NCBI RefSeq assembly: GCF_000518485.1
Contig: NZ_JADR01000007.1
Span: forward strand, 186,001 to 250,000
DNA length: 64,000 bases
Origin: Olleya marilimosa CAM030
GTDB taxonomy: Bacteria; Bacteroidota; Bacteroidia; Flavobacteriales; Flavobacteriaceae
Direction: 5' to 3'
The position numbers were made by a program, and so were the translations under genes. Numbering within the stretch: the stretch's first letter is position 1; each line of letters opens with the position of its first letter. Shown piece after piece: positions 1-8,910 of this stretch. Below the pieces are notes generated by a model. That model was not told the origin of the DNA, did no database searches, and saw only the letters and a list, made by a program, of their open reading frames with translations.

Positions 1-315
1 GAAGATATTGTAGAAGAGTTGTTTGGAGAAATCGAAGACGAACATGATACAATCGATTTAATTGAAGAACAAAAAGATGCTACAACCTATGTGTTTTCAG
101 CAAGAGCAGAAGTAGACTATCTAAACGAAACGTACAAGCTTAATCTTCCAGTCGGAGAAAACTACGAAACCTTAGGAGGTCTAATTGTAGATCATACAGA
201 GGAGATTCCGCAACAAAACGAAATTGTTTCTACAGAAAAATTCAACTTTAAAATCTTAGAAGTTTCCAATACCAAAATAGACTTGGTAGAGCTTCAAATT
301 AAAGAAGAAGACTAA
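1..315 (+). CDS. C-terminal part of a CNNM/CorC-type (hemolysin family) membrane protein, cut by window edge
   Basis: The frame is open from base 1 and stops at 313-315, so only the last 104 residues are present. They begin with a glutamate-rich linker (EDIVEELFGEIEDEHD) followed by a compact domain with the pattern seen in the CorC/HlyC C-terminal domain: a short dialogue of strands, LNLPVGENYETLGGLIVDHTEEIPQ-like spacing, and a terminal strand ending in LQIKEED. In full-length relatives this domain follows a DUF21 (CNNM) membrane region and a CBS pair and is thought to tune ion transport, often Mg2+ or Co2+. The internal TTG at 19 is not a real start. The gene precedes a PpiD-like foldase by 133 bp, a neighbourhood I recall from other flavobacteria. 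GldE is a paralogue of the same family, but nothing here shows gliding genes. Family assignment is fairly safe, substrate unknown. Confidence 0.7.
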   Translation, partial: EDIVEELFGEIEDEHDTIDLIEEQKDATTYVFSARAEVDYLNETYKLNLPVGENYETLGGLIVDHTEEIPQQNEIVSTEKFNFKILEVSNTKIDLVELQIKEED

Positions 316-448
316 TTTTTTAAGATAAATACTAACTATTTTACTAACAGTATTTTTAATTAATATATTTATTATAATAAAGTACTTTTATTATTGAATA
401 GAAAATGGTATTTTCGCCCACTATATTTCACAAAATTTATCACAAAAA

Positions 449-2590
449 ATGGCAATTTTAAATAAAATTAGACAAAAAACGGTTGTATTAATCTTAGTTA
501 TTGCATTAGCGTTATTCGCTTTTATTTTATCAAGTTTATTTGATAATAAAGATGCATTATTTTCTAAATCTCCAGATGTTGTAGCAACAATCAATGGACA
601 AGACATTTCAAGAGAAGAGTTTTCTAACCTTGTAGAGTTTCAGCAAAGACAAATGGGACCAAATGCAACAACTAGTCAAGTCATGAATAGTGTGTTTGAG
701 ACTAAAGTGAGAGAAGCTGTAATGAACGGTCAAATTGAAAAATTAGGAATGACTGTTGAGTCTGAGCAAATGCGTGACTTAATCAAAACGTCTTATGGAA
801 CTGACCCTACATTTTTAAATGAAGATGGTGTTTTTGATGAGGCTAAATTAAAATTATTCATAGATAATTTAAAAAGCTCTTCAGCTGAAGCTTACCAAAA
901 TTGGATTTCTACAGAGCAGTCTTTAGCTAGCAATGCCTTACAATCTAACTACTTTAACATGGTTAAAGCTGGTACTACTGCAACTTTAGCAGAAGGACAG
1001 TTAGAACATAAATTAGAAGGAGAAAAAGTTGACATCAATTATGTGCAAGTCCCTTACACAGCTATTCCAGATGCAGAGGTTAACGTGTCTCAGTCAGATA
1101 TTAAAAACTACATAAACAAAAATCAAAAAGCATATCAAACAGAAGCTAACAGAAACTTTCAATATGTATTTTTTAAAGAAGTTGCCTCTTTAGAAGATGA
1201 AAATGAAATCCAAAATGAGCTTAAAGCATTGCTTAAAGATAAAGAAGTTTATAACGAAGTTACTAAAGCAACAGACAACAAACTAGGTTTTGCAAATACT
1301 AAAGATACAGAAGGATTTGTAAACAGTAACTCTGATGATTTTAAATTTGTAGATAAATACCAATACAAGTCTAGCTTACCTGCAACAATTGCAGATACAA
1401 TCTTTAATTTAGAAGCTGGAAAAACTTACGGTCCATACAAAGACGGTAACTATTATAAAGTAACTAAAGTTTTAGATTACAAAAAATTAGCAGATTCAAT
1501 CGAGTCTAGCCATATTGTAATTCCTTTTGTAGGAACAACAAGAGCAGGAGCAGATGTTACTAGAACTAAAGAAGAAGCTAAAGCAATGATTGATAGCATC
1601 TTTCCTTTAGTAAAAAATGATAAAACTAAATTTGCAGAAGTAGCAAATGAAATAAACTCTGACGGAACTAAAGGTAAAGACGGAAGCATTGGATGGACAA
1701 GATTAACAACTTACAATCCTGCAAGTTTTGATCCTGACTTTGCTAACTTTTTGTTTTTTAATGAAAAAGGAAGCATTGACGTTGTATTAACTAAATTTGG
1801 TTACCACATTATTAGAGTTGACGATAAGAAAAATGTTGAGACAGCTGCAAAATTAGCTACAATTGCTAGAAAAATTGAGCCTTCATCTAAAACTGAAGAT
1901 AAGATTTTTGCTGATGCTTCTAACTTTGAATTAGCTATCGCTAACGGTAACTTTGCAGAAGTAGCTAAAAATGCAAACTATGAAGTACGTCCAATGACAG
2001 CTAATGAATTAGACGAAAGTATTCCTGGATTAGGAAATCAACGTCAAATTGTACGTTGGGCTTTTGAAGATGCTACAGAAGTAGGAGATTATAAGCGTTT
2101 TGATAACGTACCTGGAGGAATTGTAATCGCACAATTAACTGGTAAGCAAGAGAAAGGATTAATGAGTGTTGAAGATGCTTCAGTTACTGCATTACCAGCA
2201 ATTAGAAAAGAGAAAAAAGCTAAAATGATAATGGACAGAGTTAACGCTTCAACATTAGCAGATTTTGCTGCAGCAGAAAACCAAACGGTTAAATCATCTT
2301 CAGCAATAAACATGAAAAATCCAACAATTGCAGGAGCAGGAAAAGAGCCAATGGTTGTAGGAACAGCTTTTGGATTAAAAGAAGGTGTAGCTTCTAAATT
2401 AATAAAAGGAAACACTGGTGTATTTATGGTACAGGTTACTAAAAAGACGCCTGCTGTAGAATTAGAAAACTATTTACCATTTGCTAATCAAGTAAGTGCA
2501 CAAAAATTAAGTGCAGTACAAACTAGATTATACAGTGCTTTAAAAGAATCTGCAGAGATTGAAGATTTTAGAGCTAAAACAGTACAATAA
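449..2590 (+). CDS. PpiD/SurA-like periplasmic peptidylprolyl isomerase
   Basis: A 713-residue envelope foldase. A single membrane anchor lies at about residues 12-32 (hydrophobic VLILVIALALFAFILSSLF), preceded by basic residues, so the bulk faces the periplasm as in PpiD. A SurA-N-like helical region follows (INGQDISREEF is the usual start of that domain). A parvulin PPIase domain runs from about residue 353 (SSHIVIPF) to 461 (GYHIIRVDDKK), with the typical GSIGW segment. The C-terminal 250 residues are a second chaperone-like region. The likely role is folding of outer-membrane and secreted proteins at the Sec exit. The ATG at 449 is preceded by an A-rich stretch and no Shine-Dalgarno sequence, which is normal for this phylum. 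A strong bidirectional terminator follows 20 bp after the stop. The gene is probably transcribed with or separately from the CNNM gene; no clear promoter was seen in the 133-bp gap. Confidence 0.88.
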   Translation: MAILNKIRQKTVVLILVIALALFAFILSSLFDNKDALFSKSPDVVATINGQDISREEFSNLVEFQQRQMGPNATTSQVMNSVFETKVREAVMNGQIEKLGMTVESEQMRDLIKTSYGTDPTFLNEDGVFDEAKLKLFIDNLKSSSAEAYQNWISTEQSLASNALQSNYFNMVKAGTTATLAEGQLEHKLEGEKVDINYVQVPYTAIPDAEVNVSQSDIKNYINKNQKAYQTEANRNFQYVFFKEVASLEDENEIQNELKALLKDKEVYNEVTKATDNKLGFANTKDTEGFVNSNSDDFKFVDKYQYKSSLPATIADTIFNLEAGKTYGPYKDGNYYKVTKVLDYKKLADSIESSHIVIPFVGTTRAGADVTRTKEEAKAMIDSIFPLVKNDKTKFAEVANEINSDGTKGKDGSIGWTRLTTYNPASFDPDFANFLFFNEKGSIDVVLTKFGYHIIRVDDKKNVETAAKLATIARKIEPSSKTEDKIFADASNFELAIANGNFAEVAKNANYEVRPMTANELDESIPGLGNQRQIVRWAFEDATEVGDYKRFDNVPGGIVIAQLTGKQEKGLMSVEDASVTALPAIRKEKKAKMIMDRVNASTLADFAAAENQTVKSSSAINMKNPTIAGAGKEPMVVGTAFGLKEGVASKLIKGNTGVFMVQVTKKTPAVELENYLPFANQVSAQKLSAVQTRLYSALKESAEIEDFRAKTVQ

Positions 2591-2610
2591 GCTACTATAG
2601 TTTAAATATA

Positions 2611-2644
2611 AAAAAAGCCTCTTAACAATTTAAGAGGCTTTTTT
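2611..2644. terminator. Bidirectional intrinsic terminator between the PpiD-like gene and the mevalonate pair
   Basis: An 11-bp perfect stem (2615-2625 with 2630-2640, sequence AAGCCTCTTAA) with a four-base loop is flanked by A runs on the left and T runs on the right, so it ends transcription from both sides. It sits between the convergent stops at 2590 and 2658. Confidence 0.9.
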
Positions 2645-2657
2645 ATATGCATTAATT

Positions 2658-3563
2658 TTATAAGACCATGTCTTTATATTTTAATATGGTATTAAATCCT
2701 TTAGCCTTAAAGTAAGCAGTAGGATTGGTCTTGCTTGCAACTAAAATAAAATCGCCTCCCCAAGCACCCAAACTTTTAATACTGCCATCAAAATCGCTAA
2801 AAAGATTATCCTTGACTTTGGTTTGATGTGTTATGGTGCTTATAATCGTTTCATGATGGTCTATTAACTCTTTTAAGTCATCAATTGTTTCAGTTTTAAT
2901 AAACTTACTTGTTATTGTATTAATAGCTTCTATTGAGTTTTCTAAATCGTGTCTGTTAGCTTTATAATGTGCAATACCATCACGACTATTTTGTTTTTTA
3001 TTTAAATGAATAAAATAAAGGTTTTCAAAAAAAACAGGTTTAAAAACTAAGCTATTTATAGTAGGTAGATTGTTTTCTAATTGATAAATTAAAGCATTAC
3101 TATTTTGTGCACAAGCAATATCATAACCACTACCTCCAAAGGTTAATTTTAGTAATTGGTATGGGTCTACGTTAGCCCATTGCGACAGATTATTGATTAA
3201 AGTAGACGATGTACCTAAACCCCAATTTTTAGGAAACTCAAGTATTGTGGTTATTTTAAAACCTGTATTTGATATTAAAAATTCAGGGTTTAACTGCTTT
3301 ATAGCTTTAAGAATTTGGATTAGCCTATCTGAGATAGGATTACGAGATAAGTATCCATTGTTAATTTCATTTAAACTAAATAGATCCTCAAACCATATAG
3401 CGTTGTTATGGTCTAAGCTGGTCCATATAATTTGAGGTTGGCTAATTGGCTCTACTGTTAATTGCTGTCCAAATTTAGTAGGTACTGCTAACGCTTTAGC
3501 TCCATCAAGTACAACATACTCTGCAGTAAGTAATAATTTTCCGTGACTATAAAAGGTTTGCAT
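2658..3563 (-). CDS. GYDIA-family GHMP kinase
   Basis: A 301-residue small-molecule kinase of the GHMP superfamily. The N-terminus SHGKLLLTAEYVVLDGAKAL is the substrate-binding opening of mevalonate-type kinases, the phosphate loop is GLGTSSTLI near residue 117, and the family hallmark GYDIA is present in FGGSGYDIACAQ. The family is typical of Bacteroidota and is usually next to HMG-CoA reductase, as here, so a step in mevalonate-based isoprenoid synthesis is likely. It is probably a mevalonate or phosphomevalonate kinase, but which substrate it uses cannot be read from the sequence. Its ATG overlaps the stop of the upstream reductase gene by one base (TAATG arrangement), which points to translational coupling. 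The terminal third (GAWGGDFILV) matches the GHMP C-terminal motif. Confidence 0.87.
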   Translation of the reverse strand: MQTFYSHGKLLLTAEYVVLDGAKALAVPTKFGQQLTVEPISQPQIIWTSLDHNNAIWFEDLFSLNEINNGYLSRNPISDRLIQILKAIKQLNPEFLISNTGFKITTILEFPKNWGLGTSSTLINNLSQWANVDPYQLLKLTFGGSGYDIACAQNSNALIYQLENNLPTINSLVFKPVFFENLYFIHLNKKQNSRDGIAHYKANRHDLENSIEAINTITSKFIKTETIDDLKELIDHHETIISTITHQTKVKDNLFSDFDGSIKSLGAWGGDFILVASKTNPTAYFKAKGFNTILKYKDMVL

Positions 3564-4861
3564 TATTGTCTAAGTTTTTCAATAGCTTCTACAACAGCAC
3601 TATGTGTAACTACGTTAGTTTTAAAGTGATTTACAATCTGTTCTTTTTCAGAAGGTGTTGCTTCAAATTGATTTAATATATTCATTAAATGCATCTTCAT
3701 GTGTCCTTCTTGTATACCAGTTGTGGTTAAACTTCTTAAAGCAGCAAAATTTTGTGCTAATCCAGCAACAGCCACAATTTGCATTAATTGCTTTGCATTA
3801 GGTTGGTCTAAAATTTGTAATGCCAATTTTACTAAAGGATGTAAGCTTGTTAAGCCACCAACAGTACCTAAAGCTAAAGGTATTTCCATCCAAAAAGTAA
3901 AGATCCCATCTTCAATTTTAGCATGCGTTAAGCTACTGTATTTTCCATCTTTTGCAGCATAAGCATGGACACCAGCTTCCACAGCTCTAAAATCATTTCC
4001 TGTAGCTAAAACCACAGCGTCAACCCCATTCATGATACCTTTATTGTGTGTGACAGCTCTGTAAGGTTCAATTTCAGCTATGTTTACAGCTTGAACAAAT
4101 TTTTCAGCAAATGTATGTGGATTAATATCTTTTTCGGCTAAATCTTCAACTTTACAGCTTACTTCAGCTCTAACTAAGCACTCAGGTACGTAATTAGATA
4201 AAATACTCATGACAATGTTTATTGGTAATTGTAAGTATTGTTCAGCTTCTGTTTTAAATGTTTTAGCAAATTGTTCTAAACACGAGTTTATAAAATTTGC
4301 TCCCATTGCATCTAAGGTTTCAAAAGTGGCATGCAATTGGTAATAATTTTCTAAATCATTAGTTTTATCTCTTAACTCAATATCTAAAATACCACCACCA
4401 CGTTTTTCCATGTTTTTAGTGATGGATTTTGTGTCCTCTAAAAGTTGTTGTTTTATGGTATTAAAATAGTCTTTTAAATCGTTATAACTTCCAGAATATG
4501 TAAAGTGGACTTGTCCAATTTTAGTAGTAGATATTACGGTTGCTTTAAATCCACCTCTAGTTTGCCAAAATTTTGCTGATTTGCTAGCAGCAGCAACTAC
4601 AGAGCTTTCTTCTATAGTCATTGGTATGGTGTAAATCTTGTCATTAATAACAAAATTTGGTGCAATCCCTAAGGGTAAAAAGTAGTTAGTAATGGTGTTT
4701 TCTATAAATTCGTCATGCAACTGTTGTAGCTTTTGATCGCTATTCCAATATTGCTTAAGGATGGTTTCAGCATCTTTATAGCTGGACAAGTGATTTGTGA
4801 TTAGCCAATTAATCTTTTCAGCTTTTGATAATTTAGAAAATCCAGAAACTAGTGTACTCAT
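3563..4861 (-). CDS. Hydroxymethylglutaryl-CoA reductase, class II (degradative type)
   Basis: A 432-residue enzyme interconverting HMG-CoA and mevalonate. Catalytic positions of class II reductases are visible: the Glu84/85 pair in IEESSVVAAAS, Lys274 in THNKGIMNG, Asp290 in ATGNDFRAVEAG and His387 in EGHMKMHL. DAMGANFIN is the HMG-binding signature. Class II enzymes were first known from mevalonate catabolism, but in Bacteroidota this type sits beside a GHMP kinase and is taken to serve isoprenoid biosynthesis. I chose the ATG at 4861 rather than the upstream in-frame one at 4903: the extra 14 residues (MKVYIVSLHFKINN) are not family-like and would include the promoter element at 4880-4887. 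It is the first gene of a two-gene unit with the GYDIA kinase. Confidence 0.92.
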   Translation of the reverse strand: MSTLVSGFSKLSKAEKINWLITNHLSSYKDAETILKQYWNSDQKLQQLHDEFIENTITNYFLPLGIAPNFVINDKIYTIPMTIEESSVVAAASKSAKFWQTRGGFKATVISTTKIGQVHFTYSGSYNDLKDYFNTIKQQLLEDTKSITKNMEKRGGGILDIELRDKTNDLENYYQLHATFETLDAMGANFINSCLEQFAKTFKTEAEQYLQLPINIVMSILSNYVPECLVRAEVSCKVEDLAEKDINPHTFAEKFVQAVNIAEIEPYRAVTHNKGIMNGVDAVVLATGNDFRAVEAGVHAYAAKDGKYSSLTHAKIEDGIFTFWMEIPLALGTVGGLTSLHPLVKLALQILDQPNAKQLMQIVAVAGLAQNFAALRSLTTTGIQEGHMKMHLMNILNQFEATPSEKEQIVNHFKTNVVTHSAVVEAIEKLRQ

Positions 4862-4879
4862 GTTATTAATTTTGAAATG

Positions 4880-4887
4880 CAAAGATA
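4880..4887 (-). promoter_or_regulatory. Likely -7 promoter element for the HMG-CoA reductase operon
   Basis: On the minus strand this reads TATCTTTG, an exact fit to the Bacteroidota -7 consensus TAnnTTTG. It lies 18 bases before the chosen ATG, giving a short leader of about 12 nt. No convincing -33 box is at the usual distance. Confidence 0.55.
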
Positions 4888-5008
4888 CTATATAGACTTT
4901 CAATTTACAGTAGTCCGTGTAATATTGCTGATTTATCTGTTAATATTGGAGGTTTTTTGGGTAATTTTTAGTAAACTTGACATCCTATTATTAAATAATT
5001 AATATTAA

Positions 5009-7192
5009 ATGAAGATTTTAAGAATCCTTTCTCTATTCTGCTTTTTAGCAACTACTTTTTTAACTGCTCAAAATAAGGAATTTACACTTGATGAAATATG
5101 GAGTGGTACCTTTAGAACTGAAGGTTTAGAAGCCTTACACTCCATGAATAATGGACAACAATATTCGGTTTTAAACTTTGATCGCGCAAGTGGAGCAACG
5201 ACAATTGATATCTACGATTACAAGACGCTAGAAAAGGTTAAGACCTTAGTTAGCTCTAAGGATTTAGATTTAAAATATTTTTCTGATTATACATTTAGCA
5301 AAGATGAAAACAAAATACTTTTAGCTTTTGAAGAAGAATCTATTTTTAGACGTTCTTCATTAGGTAAATACGTGGTGTATGATGTGTCAGACAAGTCAGT
5401 ACATAGTGTTGCTAATTATAAAATACAAGAACCAACTTTTTCTCCAGACGGTAAAAAAGTAGCTTATGGTTATCAAAACAATCTATACGTTAAAAATTTA
5501 GAAAGTAACGACGTTACACAATTGACTTTTGATGGCGAAAAAAACAAAGTAATTAATGGTATTACGGATTGGGTTTATGAGGAAGAGTTTGGTTTTGTTA
5601 GAGCTTTTGATTGGAATGCAGAGAGTAACAAAATAGCATTTATAAGATTTGACGAAAGTGATGTTCCTGAGTTTTCTATGGACGTTTATGGTAAAGATTT
5701 ATATCAAACACAAACCGTTTTTAAATATCCAAAAGCAGGCGAGCGTAATGCAGTAGTATCCTTACATCTTTTTGATTTAGATAAAAATAAATTAGAAGAA
5801 GTAAAAGTGAATAAAACTTACAACGACTTTTATATACCTAGAATTAAATGGTCTCATGACGCTAATATGTTAAGTGCTATTTATATGAATCGTCATCAAA
5901 ACCAATTAGATTTATGGATGATAGATGCTAGCCAAAACGAAGCGTATTTAGTTATTGAAGAAAAGGATAAAGCTTACATAGATATTACAGACAATCTAAC
6001 GTTTTTAAAGGACAAAACCTTTATTTGGACTAGCGAAAAAGATGGTTACAATCATGTGTATCATTATAGCAAAAAAGGAAAGTTAATTAACCAAATTACT
6101 AAAGGTAATTGGGAAGTGACAGAGTACTATGGTTATGATAGTGCTTCAGATCGTATTTTTTATCAGTCAGTAGAAAACGGTAGTATTAACAGAGACGTTT
6201 ATTCTATTAAATTAAACGGAACTCAAAAAAGAAGATTAACACAAAACGAAGGAACAAACAATGCAGACTTTAGTGCTAACTTCACTTACTTTATCAATAC
6301 CTTTTCAAGTGCGACAACGCCATATTTATATACTTTAAATGATGCTAATACAGGAAAAGTTTTAAAAACCATAAAAGATAATAAAGATTTAAAGGATACT
6401 TTAAAGGCTTATACAATATCTGATAAAGAGTTTTCTACTATTTCTGTAAACGGAAACGACTTAAACATGTGGATGATAAAGCCAGCCAATTTTGATGCTA
6501 GCAAACAATATCCATTATTTATGTTTCAATATTCAGGTCCAGGATCTCAACAAGTGGCTAATAAATGGCATAGTGCAAATGATTATTGGTATCAAATGTT
6601 GGCGCAACAAGGTTATATTATTGCTTGTGTTGATGGAAGAGGAACAGGTTTAAAAGGTGCAGATTTTAAAAAAGTAACTCAAAATGAATTAGGTAAATTT
6701 GAAGTTGAAGACCAAATTGAAGCTGCAAAATTATTAGGAGCACGACCATACATTGATTCTAGCAGAATGGGAATTTGGGGATGGTCCTATGGTGGATTTA
6801 TGTCAAGTAATGCGTTGTTTAAAGGAAACGATGTGTTTAAAATGGCAATAGCAGTCGCACCTGTAACAAGTTGGAGATTTTACGACTCTATTTATACAGA
6901 GCGTTACATGACAACACCACAAGAAAACGCAAGTGGTTACGATAATAACTCACCAATAAATCATGTTGATAAATTAAAAGGAGACTTTTTATTAATACAT
7001 GGTACAGGAGACGATAACGTACACGTACAAAATACAATGCGTATGGTTGAAGCTTTAGTACAAGCTAACAAGCAATTTGAATGGATGATATATCCAGACA
7101 AAAACCATGGTATTTATGGAGGTAATACAAGATTGCATTTATATACAAAAATGACAAACTTTATCAATCGCACTTTAGGCGATAAACTTTAA
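5009..7192 (+). CDS. Dipeptidyl peptidase IV (S9 family)
   Basis: A 727-residue secreted serine exopeptidase that removes X-Pro or X-Ala dipeptides from N-termini. Residues 1-20 form a signal peptide ending at TAQ. An eight-bladed propeller region fills about residues 40-490 and contains the DWVYEEEFG segment, whose glutamates bind the free substrate amino terminus and which is a hallmark of true DPP IV. The alpha/beta-hydrolase domain carries the triad Ser593 (GWSYGG), Asp668 (GTGDDNVH) and His700 (KNHGI). Everything needed for activity is intact. It is 24 bp upstream of a POT-family peptide importer, so the pair looks like a module that trims peptides outside the inner membrane and imports the dipeptides. 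The start is the first ATG in a good signal-peptide context. Confidence 0.94.
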   Translation: MKILRILSLFCFLATTFLTAQNKEFTLDEIWSGTFRTEGLEALHSMNNGQQYSVLNFDRASGATTIDIYDYKTLEKVKTLVSSKDLDLKYFSDYTFSKDENKILLAFEEESIFRRSSLGKYVVYDVSDKSVHSVANYKIQEPTFSPDGKKVAYGYQNNLYVKNLESNDVTQLTFDGEKNKVINGITDWVYEEEFGFVRAFDWNAESNKIAFIRFDESDVPEFSMDVYGKDLYQTQTVFKYPKAGERNAVVSLHLFDLDKNKLEEVKVNKTYNDFYIPRIKWSHDANMLSAIYMNRHQNQLDLWMIDASQNEAYLVIEEKDKAYIDITDNLTFLKDKTFIWTSEKDGYNHVYHYSKKGKLINQITKGNWEVTEYYGYDSASDRIFYQSVENGSINRDVYSIKLNGTQKRRLTQNEGTNNADFSANFTYFINTFSSATTPYLYTLNDANTGKVLKTIKDNKDLKDTLKAYTISDKEFSTISVNGNDLNMWMIKPANFDASKQYPLFMFQYSGPGSQQVANKWHSANDYWYQMLAQQGYIIACVDGRGTGLKGADFKKVTQNELGKFEVEDQIEAAKLLGARPYIDSSRMGIWGWSYGGFMSSNALFKGNDVFKMAIAVAPVTSWRFYDSIYTERYMTTPQENASGYDNNSPINHVDKLKGDFLLIHGTGDDNVHVQNTMRMVEALVQANKQFEWMIYPDKNHGIYGGNTRLHLYTKMTNFINRTLGDKL

Positions 7193-7216
7193 TTAAACTA
7201 ACTAATATTATAACTT

Positions 7217-8806
7217 ATGGAATTTAAATTTGGAGGTTCAGAAACCAATCAAAAAACCGTATTAGGTCATCCGTCTGGATTATTTGTACTCTTTTTTACT
7301 GAAATGTGGGAACGATTCTCCTATTATGGGATGCGTGCGTTATTAGTACTATTCTTAGTGTCCACACTTCTAGATGGTGGTTGGGCTTGGGAACGTTCTG
7401 AAGCTTTACAGTTATATGGACTGTATACAGGATTAGTCTATATAACACCGATTTTTGGAGGTCTAATAGCCGACAAACTATTAGGATATAGAAATGCAAT
7501 AGTTGTTGGAGCCTTACTAATGACTTTAGGTCACGCAAGTATGGCATTAGAAGGAATAACTTCTATATTCTTTTATCTAGGATTGTTTTTATTAATCATT
7601 GGAAACGGTTTATTTAAGCCAAATATTTCTTCAATGGTTGGACAATTATATAAAAACCAAGGAAAAGAAAAAGATGCTGGTTATACCATTTTTTATATGG
7701 GAATTAATGCTGGTGCATTTTTAGGAATTTTACTTTGTGGTTATATAGGTGAAAAAGTAGGATGGCATTATGGTTTTGGTTTAGCAGGAATCTTTATGTT
7801 TTTTGGAATGTTACAATTTTATTATGCACAAAAAATATTTGCACGAATTGGATTATCTCCTAAAGGAACTGTAGATTTTGATGATGCTATTGAAGACTCT
7901 ATTGAAGAGATAAATGATGATTTAGAAGAAGTTGTTGATGAAGCTAAAAAATCTAAAGTAACTAGAGATAGATTAATTGTTATTGGTGTACTTGCATTTT
8001 TTACAATTTTCTTCTGGTGGGCTTTTGAGCAAGCAGGTGGGTCGATGACAATTTTTGCAAATGATTATACTGATAGAGTATTAACTGGAGCTGGAGCAAA
8101 TACATTTAAAATAGTAAATACCATTTTAACAATTGTGCCAATGCTTATAATAACGTGGGTGTTAACAATGTTGTTTAGACAAACGTTTTCTAAATTTGCA
8201 CTGTCAAATATTTTATTAGGTACTAGTTTTGTTATCATTTGGATTATAGTTATTTGGATGTTAGTAAGAGAGTTTCAATCAGATCAAACAGATGTGCCAG
8301 CGTCATGGTTTGGTATATTAAATTCATTTTTTATTATTGCTTTTGCACCATTGTTTTCAAAAATATGGCAGAGTAAGTACAATCCAACTGGACCAATAAA
8401 ATTTGCAATAGGTCTAATTTTACTAGGATTAGGTTTTGGAATATTAGCTTATGGATCAATGAGTATTCCTTTAGGAGCTAAAACAGCTTCTGTAAGTATG
8501 ATTTTCTTGATCTTAGCATATTTATTTCACACACTTGGAGAGTTATGTGTATCTCCTGTAGGATTATCTTATGTAAGTAAGTTGGCTCCTGTTAAACTTG
8601 TAGGAATGATGTTTGGTGTTTGGTTTGTAGCTAATTTTATTGCTAACTGGACAGCAGGTATTACAGGTAGTTATATTGATCCAATTGTAGAGGAATATGG
8701 AATGACAACTTTCTTTTTAATTTTTACATTGGTACCAATTGGAGCAGGAATAATAATGATTATTTTAAATAAGACATTATTAAAAATGATGCATGGTATA
8801 CGTTAA
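7217..8806 (+). CDS. POT-family proton-dependent di/tripeptide transporter
   Basis: A 529-residue inner-membrane MFS transporter. The N-terminal helix holds the POT proton-coupling signature E-x-x-E-R (FTEMWERFSYYGMRALL), followed by GGLIADKLLGYR, the MFS loop motif. Family motif 2 is recognisable in the segment GNGLFKPNISSMVG, and the later helix with FHTLGELCVSPVGLS is the conserved POT motif around helix 10. About 14 hydrophobic segments are visible, with an acidic cytoplasmic insertion around residues 215-255 (DFDDAIEDSIEEINDDLEE). It follows the DPP IV gene by 24 bp and ends at a strong terminator, so the two are most likely one transcript. Confidence 0.93.
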   Translation: MEFKFGGSETNQKTVLGHPSGLFVLFFTEMWERFSYYGMRALLVLFLVSTLLDGGWAWERSEALQLYGLYTGLVYITPIFGGLIADKLLGYRNAIVVGALLMTLGHASMALEGITSIFFYLGLFLLIIGNGLFKPNISSMVGQLYKNQGKEKDAGYTIFYMGINAGAFLGILLCGYIGEKVGWHYGFGLAGIFMFFGMLQFYYAQKIFARIGLSPKGTVDFDDAIEDSIEEINDDLEEVVDEAKKSKVTRDRLIVIGVLAFFTIFFWWAFEQAGGSMTIFANDYTDRVLTGAGANTFKIVNTILTIVPMLIITWVLTMLFRQTFSKFALSNILLGTSFVIIWIIVIWMLVREFQSDQTDVPASWFGILNSFFIIAFAPLFSKIWQSKYNPTGPIKFAIGLILLGLGFGILAYGSMSIPLGAKTASVSMIFLILAYLFHTLGELCVSPVGLSYVSKLAPVKLVGMMFGVWFVANFIANWTAGITGSYIDPIVEEYGMTTFFLIFTLVPIGAGIIMIILNKTLLKMMHGIR

Positions 8807-8827
8807 TCAAAGAGTATAATTTATTAT

Positions 8828-8861
8828 AAAACGCCTCAAATTTGAGGCGTTTTATTTTTTT
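8828..8861 (+). terminator. Intrinsic terminator after the DPP IV/POT unit
   Basis: A perfect 26-base palindrome at 8828-8853 (arms AAAACGCCTCAAA and TTTGAGGCGTTTT) is followed by a T-rich run to 8861. The right arm also contains the TTTG of the following promoter. Confidence 0.88.
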
Positions 8862-8870
8862 GTAAATTTG
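8841..8870 (+). promoter_or_regulatory. Promoter for the secreted thioredoxin gene, overlapping the upstream terminator
   Basis: A -33 TTTG at 8841-8844 and a -7 box TAAATTTG at 8863-8870 are 18 bp apart, matching the Bacteroidota pattern. Transcription would begin near 8876, about 35 bases before the ATG at 8911. The -33 box is inside the terminator palindrome. Confidence 0.6.
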
Positions 8871-8910
8871 GAACACTATTTGCGACTATAAAAGATATAA
8901 TATAGATATA

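Noticed and set aside
1-315. Naming the first gene gldE
   Set aside because: GldE belongs to the same CNNM/CorC family, but no gliding genes are adjacent and the neighbour is a PpiD-like foldase.
7296-7547. 83-residue frame antisense to the POT transporter
   Set aside because: Shadow of a well-supported gene; no recognisable domain.
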